Below are positions 32,621 through 41,005 of a stretch of DNA of 64,000 nucleotides, piece after piece. Position 1 is the first letter of the stretch. Each line of letters begins with the position of its first letter. Both the position numbers and the translations under genes were made by a program. Below the pieces are notes generated by a model. The model was not told where the DNA came from. It ran no database searches and saw only the letters and a program-made list of their open reading frames with translations. Origin of the DNA: an uncultured Bacilli bacterium (GTDB taxonomy: Bacteria > Bacillota_I > Bacilli_A > RF39 > UBA660); the NCBI GenBank assembly GCA_934089275.1, contig CAKOJJ010000002.1, positions 27,545 through 91,544 of the forward strand. Direction: 5' to 3'.

Positions 32621-34315
32621 CTATTCTATTACCTGTACAAAGAATCCATCATTGTCTAAGAATACATCCTGTTGTAATAAGTAAACTGCATTTATCAATG
32701 CAACTACCATATCAACCTTTCCTTGACTTCTTTTCTTTGTAATGTATCTATTCATATTGGTATCATAGGTACATCTTGCATTTTCAAAGTTAATTTCTAA
32801 TAATTTATTTTCTTCATATCTAAACTTTCTATCTAATATCTTTTCATATAATAATTTTGTTGGACTATGTAATGTATCACTATGTTGTCTAATCTGAATT
32901 GTAGTATATTTTCTCTCCCATTTTTGAGCCGATGATAATGCATTATATCTATCATATCCAATAGCCATTATTGTAACTTTATATTTATTTTCTATTTGAA
33001 ATACAAAATCTTCTATAATGGCATAATCTACTGTTTTATTACCACAAGCAATACATTTCATAGTTTTTATAAATTCTCTATAATCTATCTTCTCGAACTT
33101 ATTTTTCTCATCTATTCTTCCTTCTGGAATAAATGCAACAACATCAGCAAGTATTTCATCATCTTCCTCAGATACCATTGCTACTGCACAGTTATCGTTT
33201 GTCATTGCAAGGTCAACTCCTAGATATACTTTTCTACCAGTCCAATTAATATTTGCTACCTTACAACTCATTACCTCATTTATATCTATGTAACTTTCTG
33301 TTCCCATTCCCTGATAAATAATATTGCAGTGTTTTGTAAGAAAGTTTTCTCTTACACTTTCTACTGCTATTGCTTTAGCTCTCTTCTTAATTAAATCTTC
33401 CCATATTTCTGGGATTTCAAGAGCAACTGGATTTGAATGCTTTAACACATTATCATCAGTTGTCCATTTGCTTATTAGCTCTTCATCTGGTTCATATAGC
33501 AATGCAAATACTGTTTCGTCTTTTTCTATTCCATCTAATACTCTTTTCGCATATCCGACTTCATCTTCAAATGGATTATTGAATGTTGGATACTTAGTTG
33601 AAATAATACAACCTAACTTATTTAAAATATTTAATTGTCCAGACCTCATTGATTCAATCGCATATGGATTTGGTAATGCTCCTACTTCATCAGCAAGAAA
33701 TACATTTGGTAATTTTCCATCCATTCTACTACTTGAATAATTTAGTGGATAATATCTGCTCTCAGTTAGATTAAATTGTATATAATCCCTTAAGATTTTA
33801 AATCTTTTAGTTTCTTTATGAATGTATATTAATGGACTAGATTTTAGCGTTTCTTCTATTGCTGTTTTAACTTCTCTTGATAGTGAACCATCTGGAGCAA
33901 CTGAATAGAACTTTGAGTATTTAGGCTCTAATAAAAACAACAAAATAAATATCGTTGCTATTGTATAAGTTTTAAAATTTTTTCTTGCTATTTCAAGTAT
34001 TGCTGTTTCATATCTTCTTTTATCTAGATTATTACGATATACTACACATAAAATTGAAATATAAAATACCCATTGGTATCCACAAGAACACTCATAAATT
34101 GATTGTCCTGCTTTTAAACCTTTGGGCATTATTAAGATTTTTAAAATTGATTCAATTTGTTTTACTTTCGCCTTGTTTATTAAATACTTTGGATTCTTTC
34201 CATCTGCTATATCTAGGAACTCTTGGCATTGTTTAATTACATATTTTGGTGCTGGTATTTTATAATTTACAACATCACTAGCATACTTATACGCTTTATT
34301 GTTCAATCTTACCAC
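32621..34315 (-). CDS. Terminase large subunit
   Basis: A 564-aa DNA-packaging motor. The N-terminal ATPase has an atypical Walker A in ILEIARKNFKTYTIATIFIL (near residue 115) and Walker B NVFLADEVGALPN. The C-terminal RNase H-like nuclease contains KVYLGVDLAMTNDNCAVAMV, whose Asp is the first metal ligand, and the late Asp in QGKVDMVVALINA. It overlaps the small subunit by 20 bp. With an HNH protein upstream this suggests cos-type packaging. Confidence 0.92.
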   Translation of the reverse strand: MVRLNNKAYKYASDVVNYKIPAPKYVIKQCQEFLDIADGKNPKYLINKAKVKQIESILKILIMPKGLKAGQSIYECSCGYQWVFYISILCVVYRNNLDKRRYETAILEIARKNFKTYTIATIFILLFLLEPKYSKFYSVAPDGSLSREVKTAIEETLKSSPLIYIHKETKRFKILRDYIQFNLTESRYYPLNYSSSRMDGKLPNVFLADEVGALPNPYAIESMRSGQLNILNKLGCIISTKYPTFNNPFEDEVGYAKRVLDGIEKDETVFALLYEPDEELISKWTTDDNVLKHSNPVALEIPEIWEDLIKKRAKAIAVESVRENFLTKHCNIIYQGMGTESYIDINEVMSCKVANINWTGRKVYLGVDLAMTNDNCAVAMVSEEDDEILADVVAFIPEGRIDEKNKFEKIDYREFIKTMKCIACGNKTVDYAIIEDFVFQIENKYKVTIMAIGYDRYNALSSAQKWERKYTTIQIRQHSDTLHSPTKLLYEKILDRKFRYEENKLLEINFENARCTYDTNMNRYITKKRSQGKVDMVVALINAVYLLQQDVFLDNDGFFVQVIE

Positions 34316-34658
34316 CTGCTATTATTTGTAGCAGTGGATCATCATCTTCGGTCACATCATCTTTTCTTAATGATATTATAATTTTCATTAATGTACTTAC
34401 TGTCTTATTAGCACTGTCTGTAGTTCTATTGTAATCAGATATTGCTGGATGAGAATAAACATTCTTTCTTCCTTTAACATACTCTTTAGTTACAAGAGTA
34501 CCATCCTCTTTGATAGTTTTTTCCAAATCATTCAATATTTGTAATTGAACTTGATATCTTTTAAATGTTGTTAGAAAGAAGAAGTTTTGTTCTACACCAT
34601 GTTGTTCTGCAATTCGAAGGATTTCTTGAGCCTGTTCGTTTAATGACATTTTGTTCAT
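34296..34658 (-). CDS. Terminase small subunit (P27 family)
   Basis: A 120-aa helical DNA-recognition protein of the P27 family, recognised by GTLVTKEYVKGRKNVYSHPA followed by ISDYNRTTDSANKTVSTLMK. It binds the packaging site and loads the large subunit. It starts after GAAGGAGGTAATT, 17 bp downstream of the SAM synthetase gene. Confidence 0.87.
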   Translation of the reverse strand: MNKMSLNEQAQEILRIAEQHGVEQNFFFLTTFKRYQVQLQILNDLEKTIKEDGTLVTKEYVKGRKNVYSHPAISDYNRTTDSANKTVSTLMKIIISLRKDDVTEDDDPLLQIIAGGKIEQ

Positions 34659-34675
34659 TAAAAATTACCTCCTTC

Positions 34676-35461
34676 TTAATACAAACCCCATTCTGCAAAT
34701 TTTTCAAATCCACCCATAAGGCTTATAAATTCTCTTGCTATTTCAACTATTTCTTTGTATGGTCTACCATCCACTATTTCATCTCCAATAGCACAACTAA
34801 TGTTTATCACTTCTCCAGTAAATTGTGCTTTTAAAAATGCATAGATATTCACAGATACATCTGCCTTTGATAAGTCTTTTCCATGTAGGCCTCCACCTGT
34901 TACGCTTTCTGCCATATCACTGCCAAGTTTTCTATTAGTTGCACCTGTGTCTACATTTATACCACCTGTCCAATATCCCAATGGATTGATTACTGCAGTT
35001 GGATATAATCGTTTTAGTTCTTTTTTATGTGCATTACTCTGACATATTATCAAACGACCATTTTCATCTAATATGTATTTACCATCACAATGATATTTTT
35101 CATAAATATCTCTTGCTATTTCAGAAATTACAACATCACACATTCTTATTGGAACACCTTTAAATATTCCATTATCTCCACATCTTATTTTTTTATTTTG
35201 ATTTTTATATAAGTGTCTATCCTGTTTCACTACTTGCAAATCCAATTTAACCTTTCCTGCAATTCTATTTACTATTCTTGCCACTTCCTTAAATGAAAAT
35301 ATCTCACTCGTTTCAATTATCACATGACATCTTTCATGTCCTATTAAAACCTCAACTGCTACTTTTGGATTTCTATTTTTCTTATATGCCAAATCAACAA
35401 TAGCTCCAGCAATTCTATCGGCTATTTTATCTGGATGACTTGGATTAACTTTTTCTATCAT
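34676..35461 (-). CDS. Compact phage S-adenosylmethionine synthetase (MetK-like)
   Basis: A 261-aa protein, about two thirds of a cellular MetK (380-400 aa). The ATP-binding start EKVNPSHPDKIADRIAGAIV corresponds to the MetK SVxxGHPDK motif. RCGDNGIFKGVP resembles the DQGxxFG segment, and VTGGGLHGKDLSKADVSVNI matches the GGGAFSGKDxTKVDRS catalytic segment. It would join methionine and ATP to make SAM. It overlaps the end of the cytosine methylase gene by 17 bp, so SAM supply appears coupled to the two DNA methylases upstream. Confidence 0.85.
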   Translation of the reverse strand: MIEKVNPSHPDKIADRIAGAIVDLAYKKNRNPKVAVEVLIGHERCHVIIETSEIFSFKEVARIVNRIAGKVKLDLQVVKQDRHLYKNQNKKIRCGDNGIFKGVPIRMCDVVISEIARDIYEKYHCDGKYILDENGRLIICQSNAHKKELKRLYPTAVINPLGYWTGGINVDTGATNRKLGSDMAESVTGGGLHGKDLSKADVSVNIYAFLKAQFTGEVINISCAIGDEIVDGRPYKEIVEIAREFISLMGGFEKFAEWGLY

Positions 35462-36764
35462 TGTTTTCCTCCTTCAATAAATTTTCTAATATTCCTTGTA
35501 ATACATTTACTACAATACTATTTCCTGCTTGCTTATATAATTGAGCATTTGAATTAACTTTACTTGATTTCTCATAATCACTATCATCAAATCCCATAAG
35601 CCTCCAACACTCTTTGGGAGTTAACTTTCTTATTCTTAATTGGTTTTTATGTTTAGTAGTTACTCCTAAACAATCGCATCTTGTATCTAAAGTTGGACTT
35701 AAATTATTATTTTCACTATTTTGAGTATAAAAATTGTTCATCCTACTTGTAGAATAACTATGTCTAATAACATCCATTTCTTTAACTTTATTTTCATCAA
35801 TTAGTTTCTCACATAATTGCTTTTTTAGGCTCTTTTCAACTACTCCTATGTCTGGAGAAGTTTTTAGGGTTGGTATCATTTCTTTTTGAACTGTTCCCCT
35901 TTTTTTATCCATATTTGTTATATAGACACCATCTCCATCCGTTGCTTCTAAATATCCTTTTTTAGTAGCATTTTTAATATGTAAGCATTCATTTTGAAGA
36001 TTTGTTGTTTCTTCTAATTTATCACTATAAGTAATCATCCCACTATGTTCTTCCCCTGCCCCACGAGCAGTTAATGTAGGAACGATACTATTATTCCCTT
36101 GCACTTTTTCAAATGGCTTTTGATATGACTTCCAATGTGATATTCTATCTATCTTTTCTTCTGTTAGATAATATTTTTCATCTACATTTTTTTCTAGCAT
36201 ATCCTTAAGTTTCTTTTTCAATATTTGTGGCTTTGGAAAACTAAAAGAGTCTTTACCAATATCATTTCTAATCGATACTGTAAAAACTCTTTCTCTATTT
36301 TGTGGTATCCCATAATCTTTAGCATTTAAAACTTTATAATAGCTTGTATATCCTAAATCTTCTAATGCCTGAATATAAGCATTAAAATTGTGAATATGTT
36401 TCTTACTTAATATATTTTTTACATTTTCCCATATTACATACTTAGGCTTTACTTTTTTTACTATTCTTATTGTTTCATACATAAGACTACTTCTCGTGCC
36501 ACTATTTCTATCTCCACCTGCTTGCTTTCCTGCAAGTGAAAAATCTTGACAAGGACTACCATGCATTATTAAATCTACATCTATATCTTTATCCCACATT
36601 GTTATATCTTGGGGTATATAGTTTGTATCATGTAATGCATTAAAACTTGCTACTGCATACTTGTCTATTTCAACATAATCTGACAATTTATAATTAATAT
36701 GAAGATTTTCAAGTGCTTTACTACAAGCACCTATTCCACCAAACAATTCTAATATTTTAATCAT
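35445..36764 (-). CDS. Cytosine-C5 DNA methyltransferase
   Basis: A 439-aa m5C methylase. Motif I is LELFGGIGACSKAL (residues 5-18), motif IV GSPCQDFS with catalytic Cys72, and motif VI ENVKN near 113. The target-recognition domain spans about residues 190-370, and the closing motifs are RIRKLTPKECWRLMGFDD and YKQAGNSIVVNVL. No matching endonuclease is adjacent, so it is an orphan phage methylase, probably masking sites against host restriction. It overlaps the ParB-methylase by 8 bp and MetK by 17 bp. Confidence 0.93.
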   Translation of the reverse strand: MIKILELFGGIGACSKALENLHINYKLSDYVEIDKYAVASFNALHDTNYIPQDITMWDKDIDVDLIMHGSPCQDFSLAGKQAGGDRNSGTRSSLMYETIRIVKKVKPKYVIWENVKNILSKKHIHNFNAYIQALEDLGYTSYYKVLNAKDYGIPQNRERVFTVSIRNDIGKDSFSFPKPQILKKKLKDMLEKNVDEKYYLTEEKIDRISHWKSYQKPFEKVQGNNSIVPTLTARGAGEEHSGMITYSDKLEETTNLQNECLHIKNATKKGYLEATDGDGVYITNMDKKRGTVQKEMIPTLKTSPDIGVVEKSLKKQLCEKLIDENKVKEMDVIRHSYSTSRMNNFYTQNSENNNLSPTLDTRCDCLGVTTKHKNQLRIRKLTPKECWRLMGFDDSDYEKSSKVNSNAQLYKQAGNSIVVNVLQGILENLLKEENNDRKS

Positions 36765-38085
36765 CTTCTGGGATTTCTATTCCTTCCACTATCTTAACAG
36801 CTGTTTTTCCTGTTAGAGTTTCCCATCTATCTATGATTACATCAACATATTTAGGATCAAGTTCTATTGAATAACAATTTCTTCCTAAATGTTCACAACT
36901 AATAAGAGTTGACCCAGAGCCTCCAAAAAAGTCAATTACATTCTCTCCTGGTTTGCTACTGTTTCTTACTAATCTTGATATTAATTTAATTGGTTTCATC
37001 GTTGGATGAACATCATTTTTTAATGGTTTATCTTCATGAATTATTGTTGTTGGTGTTTTATCTTCTATTATTTCTTTTATCATATCTTTTAATTCTTCTT
37101 TAGATAGTTTATCTAAATCAGCTTTATCTTCAAACACTGTTGTTTGAGTCCTATCATTTATAAAATAATGACCAGCTCCTTCTTTCCAGCCATATAAACA
37201 AGGTTCGTGCTTCCATTGATAATCTTGTCTACCAAGCACAAGAGCATTTTTTACCCATATTAGATTTTGCTTTACTTGACCTCCTGCATCCATTAATGCT
37301 TTTCTAAAGTTATATCCCTCTGTATCTGCATGGAATATATAATATGCTCCTCCTGGTTTTAAAACTCTCATCATCTCAGTATAAAAAGCATTAAGAAATA
37401 AATAAAATGATTCATCATCCATGTTATCATTTAATATTTTATTTCCATTATCTCTTTCTTTTCCATAACCACTTTCATTTATTGAACCATAATTAACATT
37501 GTATGGTGGATCTGTTACACATAAATCCATAACTGCTCCATCTAATAGTTTATCTATATCATTCTGACTTGTACTATCTCCACACATTATTCTGTGGTTT
37601 CCAAGTTGATAGATATCTCCATATTTTGCCTTTGGTATTTCTGGTAGTTTTTCTTCTACATCATAATCATCTTCTTCAAACTCTATGTCTGTTTGATTAA
37701 AATCAAAATCTTCAAGTTCAAATCCAGTAAGTGACACATCAAAATCTAAATCAGCCAGTGCTTTTATTTCCTGTCTTAATATTTCATCATCCCAACCTGC
37801 ATCAAGTGCAAGTTTATTATCTGCTAAAATGTATGCTCTTTTTTGTTCATCTGTTAAATCTTCAACAAATAAACAAGGTACTTCTTCCATTCCTAACTTT
37901 TTAGCACCTAACACTCTACCATGCCCTGCTATTATTCCAAAGTTGCTATCTATTAAAACTGGATTTATAAAACCAAATTCTTTTATGGATCGAGATATTT
38001 TTTCTACTTGTTCTTCACTATGAGTTCGAGCATTATTTTCATATGGCTTTAATTTTTCAATTTTAACATTCTCGTATCTTCTCAT
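36757..38085 (-). CDS. ParB-like nuclease domain fused to a DNA (adenine/cytosine-N4) methyltransferase
   Basis: A 442-aa fusion common in phages. Residues about 1-110 are a ParB/sulfiredoxin-like domain (EKLKPYENNARTHSEEQVEK; IIAGHGRVLGAKKLG, with GHGR at 54-57). The rest is a beta-class amino-methylase with DPPY (192-195), HPTMKPIKLISRLV and the SAM-binding FFGGSGSTLISCEHLGR. Target site unknown. It is the first of a three-gene overlapping set (methylase, m5C methylase, MetK) between the HNH gene and small terminase. Confidence 0.9.
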   Translation of the reverse strand: MRRYENVKIEKLKPYENNARTHSEEQVEKISRSIKEFGFINPVLIDSNFGIIAGHGRVLGAKKLGMEEVPCLFVEDLTDEQKRAYILADNKLALDAGWDDEILRQEIKALADLDFDVSLTGFELEDFDFNQTDIEFEEDDYDVEEKLPEIPKAKYGDIYQLGNHRIMCGDSTSQNDIDKLLDGAVMDLCVTDPPYNVNYGSINESGYGKERDNGNKILNDNMDDESFYLFLNAFYTEMMRVLKPGGAYYIFHADTEGYNFRKALMDAGGQVKQNLIWVKNALVLGRQDYQWKHEPCLYGWKEGAGHYFINDRTQTTVFEDKADLDKLSKEELKDMIKEIIEDKTPTTIIHEDKPLKNDVHPTMKPIKLISRLVRNSSKPGENVIDFFGGSGSTLISCEHLGRNCYSIELDPKYVDVIIDRWETLTGKTAVKIVEGIEIPEDD

Positions 38086-38200
38086 ATTTGACCTCCATTT
38101 TCCAAAAAACTCACGGAAAAAATAAAATTGTGTGAATGAAGGTGGGCTGTCGGTCTTGAAAAAATAAAAAGAATTGATTGTTTGATGGTGGGGGGATTGA
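38086..38200. other. Non-coding gap between HNH and methylase genes; cos-site candidate
   Basis: This 115-bp gap is the only sizeable non-coding stretch in the packaging end of the late operon. It is locally G-rich (GAAGGTGGGCTGTCGG and GATGGTGGGGGGATTG) against an AT-rich background. HNH-assisted terminases of the HK97 type cut at a cos site near these genes. No exact nick site can be read. Confidence 0.3.
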
Positions 38201-38569
38201 TTATTCTCCGCTTCTTATCAAACTTCTCAATTCTTCTCTACTTATTTGACCTTTCTCTGCCATTTCATGATGCATTCTACACAATGTTATTAAATTATTA
38301 CTATCTAATCTCATTGAGTAATCTTCTTCTATTGGTACAATATGATGAACTTCTAACTCCTTATAGGTATATTTATAATTCGTATCATATTTACCACTTA
38401 GACACACCTTGCATAAATACTTATCTCTCTTTCTTATACTCTTGCTTTTTTCTGTCCACTTATTTGTTTTTCTAAAACTATTAGCTTTACTCTTTTTCTT
38501 TGTGGTTGGTCTTTTACATACTATATTCATATCATGTATTGTTCCGCAGATTGAGCAAGTTTTAAGCAT
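38201..38569 (-). CDS. HNH endonuclease (packaging-associated)
   Basis: A 122-aa HNH protein. Zinc-binding pairs are CSICG and, in the core, CKVCLSGKY; the HNH motif reads LEVHHIVPIEEDYSMRLDSN followed by LITLCRMHHEMAEKG. Such proteins work with terminase for specific cos cleavage in HK97-like phages. Here two methylases and MetK separate it from the terminase genes, although all share one direction. It is the first gene of the late operon. Confidence 0.9.
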   Translation of the reverse strand: MLKTCSICGTIHDMNIVCKRPTTKKKSKANSFRKTNKWTEKSKSIRKRDKYLCKVCLSGKYDTNYKYTYKELEVHHIVPIEEDYSMRLDSNNLITLCRMHHEMAEKGQISREELRSLIRSGE

Positions 38570-38593
38570 CTATTTCACACTCCTTTTATTCGC

Positions 38594-38626
38594 ACAAAAA
38601 AAGACTACCTCTTTTATAGGTAATCT
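38594..38626 (-). terminator. Terminator immediately downstream of the candidate late promoter
   Basis: On the minus strand AGATTACC (38626-38619) pairs with GGTAGTCT (38609-38602) with one mismatch, followed by seven T. It follows the nitroreductase gene and precedes the HNH gene, leaving no room for another promoter. Confidence 0.8.
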
Positions 38627-38637
38627 TCTATAATACT

Positions 38638-38693
38638 ATTATATTACTTTTAGTCTTGCCATACAATGACACGAACTGCCAAATTGTAATTTG
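38638..38693 (-). promoter_or_regulatory. Candidate late promoter with upstream palindrome
   Basis: On the minus strand -35 TTGTAT (38666-38661), 17-bp spacer and -10 TATAAT (38643-38638) give a start near 38631. A perfect palindrome CAAATT-AC-AATTTG occupies 38693-38680, about 14 bp upstream of the -35, where an activator could bind. The transcript would meet the terminator at 38626-38594 at once. Confidence 0.6.
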
Positions 38694-38715
38694 TAAACAA
38701 CTTAACTATTTTCAC

Positions 38716-39240
38716 TTATATCTTATTTATTTGTATTTTATGTTCTTTTGGATTTTCTTTTATTGTGGAATAACCAAATGAACCACATAATACAGGATTA
38801 AAATCATCTGGTATTTTCAACTTATTTTTTAAATTATTATCCTTAGAAATAATACTACAAGCTCCTGCCCAAAGTAAACTATCTACTCCTAAATCAGTAG
38901 CTGCTAAAACCATATTTTCTAATATGCAACCTGCATTTGCATATTCAACACCAACTACTTTTTGTGCTTTTGCTGAAACTATTATAAGTGTTGGTGCAAT
39001 AAAATTCCTATCTCTTTTAACTTTAGTAATATTAAAAATCAATTCTATAACTTTATTACTTATTTCATCTAATATTTCTTTATCTTGAATAACTGTAATA
39101 AGCATTTCATCATATTTGCCAGATGCAACAGGTGCTTTTTCTCCTGCACAAATTATTTTATCTAATATCTCATCTGAAATTTGATGTTCTTTGTAACTTC
39201 TGGTTGATTTTCTTAAATTAATTGATTGTATTGTTTCCAT
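38716..39240 (-). CDS. Nitroreductase family protein, paralogue 2
   Basis: A 174-aa FMN-dependent nitroreductase-fold protein. QSINLRKSTRSYKEHQISDE is the FMN-binding N-terminal motif, EYANAGCILENMVLAATDLG the conserved central helix, and FNPVLCGSFGYS the C-terminal strand. Family members reduce nitroaromatics, quinones or flavins with NAD(P)H. It lies 21 bp after a paralogue in a cassette with its own promoter and terminators. Such cargo is unusual in a phage; it probably serves the lysogen. Confidence 0.85.
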   Translation of the reverse strand: METIQSINLRKSTRSYKEHQISDEILDKIICAGEKAPVASGKYDEMLITVIQDKEILDEISNKVIELIFNITKVKRDRNFIAPTLIIVSAKAQKVVGVEYANAGCILENMVLAATDLGVDSLLWAGACSIISKDNNLKNKLKIPDDFNPVLCGSFGYSTIKENPKEHKIQINKI

Positions 39241-39261
39241 ATCTTTCCCTCCTACAACTTA

Positions 39262-39768
39262 CTACTTATATTCTACTATGTCCTCTATATCTTTTCTTTT
39301 ATTATGTAAAGGATTCATTGGACAATCTACTGTTCTGTATCCTAATGGAAGTAGACAAACAGGTGTTAATTCATTTGGAATATCAAACTCTTCTTTTAAT
39401 ATCTTTTCATCAAAAGCCTCTATCCATATATTATCTACGCCAAGATTTGTTGCTTCTAGCATCATGTGTGTAGCAACTATACAAGAATCCATTTCATAAG
39501 TAGTAAAATTTTCTTTATGATAAGCTTCTTCTTTATTTCCACACACTATTAGAACTGTTCTTGCACCATATCTACATCTTGATGCTTTATCTATTTTTTC
39601 AATTCCATTATTACTTTGAACAACATAGATTTTAATTGGTTGATTATTTTTGGCAGTTGGTGCTAATCTTCCAGCATCTAATATTTTATCTAACTTTTCT
39701 TTTTCCAACTCTCTATCACTAAATTTTCTTATTGCTGTTCTTTTCCTTATAATTTCTTCAAATTCCAT
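39262..39768 (-). CDS. Nitroreductase family protein, paralogue 1
   Basis: A 168-aa nitroreductase-fold protein. RKRTAIRKFSDRELEKEKLD is the N-terminal FMN motif, LDAGRLAPTAKNNQPIKIYV the following helix and strand, and MDSCIVATHMMLEATNLGVD with CLLPLGYRTVDCPMNPLHNK the conserved C-terminal half. The His-Asn-Lys-Arg ending is also typical. Ribosome site AAGGAGGAACGAAAA. Related to, but clearly diverged from, the next gene; the two may form a heterodimer, since this family dimerises with FMN at the interface. Confidence 0.87.
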   Translation of the reverse strand: MEFEEIIRKRTAIRKFSDRELEKEKLDKILDAGRLAPTAKNNQPIKIYVVQSNNGIEKIDKASRCRYGARTVLIVCGNKEEAYHKENFTTYEMDSCIVATHMMLEATNLGVDNIWIEAFDEKILKEEFDIPNELTPVCLLPLGYRTVDCPMNPLHNKRKDIEDIVEYK

Positions 39769-39824
39769 TTTTCGTTCCTCCTTACAAATTACTATTTATA
39801 TTTAAACTAATATCTATAATTTTA

Positions 39825-40091
39825 TTACTCATTAAAATTTTCAGCTAAATACTCAGCAAGTTGTCCCTCTGTCATATCATCCATCATTTCTGTTTCTTGT
39901 TCAATTAATAAATCTTTTGGATTTTTATATTCATTATCATCTTTTATAGTTTCTACAAATTGGCTAGTCATTACACTTCCACAAGTATGATTACAATAAG
40001 GGCAATCTATATCTTCACTTGTTTTACATCCAGGATATACTGTTCCAACTAATCTATACGAAAAACTTTTTCCACATTTTGGACATTCCAT
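39825..40091 (-). CDS. Zinc-finger protein (88 aa), first gene of the nitroreductase cassette
   Basis: Starts MECPKCGKSFSYRLVGTVYP and has two further Cys pairs (CKTSEDIDCPYCNHTC), giving one or two zinc knuckles in the first 40 residues, followed by an acidic helical tail (EQETEMMDDMTEGQLAEYLA). Its own TATAAT lies 28 bp upstream. It may be a regulator or adaptor of the cassette; nothing more specific is supported. Confidence 0.65.
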   Translation of the reverse strand: MECPKCGKSFSYRLVGTVYPGCKTSEDIDCPYCNHTCGSVMTSQFVETIKDDNEYKNPKDLLIEQETEMMDDMTEGQLAEYLAENFNE

Positions 40092-40118
40092 TTTTTACCT
40101 CCATATCTAATTTTTTAT

Positions 40119-40124
40119 ATTATA
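40119..40124 (-). promoter_or_regulatory. -10 of the nitroreductase cassette promoter
   Basis: Perfect TATAAT on the minus strand, with a weak -35 (TCGATA-like) at normal distance and the gene start 28 bp downstream. It lies after the early-operon terminator, so the cassette is independently transcribed. Confidence 0.55.
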
Positions 40125-40166
40125 CTATAAAACTTTGTTTTTATCGAGGATTTTACCAAAATTATA

Positions 40167-40199
40167 TAAAAAGATTATCCCTAAAGTAGAGATAACCTT
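40167..40199 (-). terminator. Terminator of the early/replication operon
   Basis: GGTTATCTC and GGATAATC form a stem around a 10-nt loop, followed by a T-rich run on the minus strand, 66 bp after the ArpU-like gene. Confidence 0.65.
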
Positions 40200-40264
40200 T
40201 CATAGCATTTTAACTGATTTTATTATTTAATTTATATTTGAAGAACTCATATAATTTTATATTG

Positions 40265-40684
40265 TTATTGACCTTTCTCATTACAGATTGTTCCTTTTTC
40301 TTCTTTTCTTAACCAATTGCTGTGTTTTCTATATACACTTCTAACACTCATATACATTTCTTCCGATATATCATCCCAGCTTTTAAAGTCAAGATATCTT
40401 TTATTAAAAATTATTCTTGTTTCTATATCGTTTATTGTTGATATATACTTTTCTATTTTTTCCATTTCTTCAAGAGCTTGTATTTTTCTCTTTTCTAATT
40501 TATCTTTTAATCTTATAAGTAATTCTACCTTTTTTTCAATAGGACTCTCGTTACTATGTGCTATTGGCATTCCTGTTATTTTTGATGATCCAATTGTTGT
40601 TTCATTTATCGATTCTATCCTATCTTCTAAATCTTTTATTTCAAGTGATAAATAATAATATTTTGACAATTCTTTTTTTGTCAT
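40265..40684 (-). CDS. ArpU/DUF1492-like late transcription regulator
   Basis: A 139-aa protein with an N-terminal coiled coil (LSLEIKDLEDRIESINETT; ELLIRLKDKLEKRKIQALEE) and a C-terminal sigma-70 region-4-like helix-turn-helix (FKSWDDISEEMYMSVRSVYR then KHSNWLRKEEK). This layout is shared with ArpU, RinA and LtrC-type phage late activators. It is the last gene of the early operon, the usual place for the late regulator, and the candidate late promoter with a palindrome lies 1.6 kb downstream. Confidence 0.75.
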   Translation of the reverse strand: MTKKELSKYYYLSLEIKDLEDRIESINETTIGSSKITGMPIAHSNESPIEKKVELLIRLKDKLEKRKIQALEEMEKIEKYISTINDIETRIIFNKRYLDFKSWDDISEEMYMSVRSVYRKHSNWLRKEEKGTICNEKGQ

Positions 40685-40995
40685 ACTTTAAGAACTTTTT
40701 CCTTTTTCCATTCCAATATGTGGCACATTCTCAACATTTCATTTGCCCTATGTCTTATGTTATCGATAGTTTCATCTATTTCCTCAGTTGTTTGGCAAAT
40801 AAAGAAACCACCTGTTTTACCACTAACACTTCCTACTATCAGATAAAATCTTGTATCCTCTCTGATATTCTGAATTACTTTTCTCATTGATTTATCACTT
40901 TTTATATCAAATATTTTTCTTAATTCCTTATTCTTAATAAGATTTTGCTTTCCTATATGATTTTCTATTAAATAGCTATATACTTTTTCCTCCAT
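40681..40995 (-). CDS. Hypothetical early protein with winged-helix-like pattern (104 aa)
   Basis: The sequence EKVYSYLIENHIGKQNLIKN followed by ELRKIFDIKSDKSMRKVIQN and IREDTRFYLIVGSVSGKTGG reads as three helices and a beta wing, as in small phage DNA-binding or helicase-loader-associated proteins. ATGA overlap with the ArpU-like gene. Family not certain; a DNA-binding role is inference. Confidence 0.6.
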   Translation of the reverse strand: MEEKVYSYLIENHIGKQNLIKNKELRKIFDIKSDKSMRKVIQNIREDTRFYLIVGSVSGKTGGFFICQTTEEIDETIDNIRHRANEMLRMCHILEWKKEKVLKV

Positions 40996-41005
40996 TCTAC
41001 CACCT

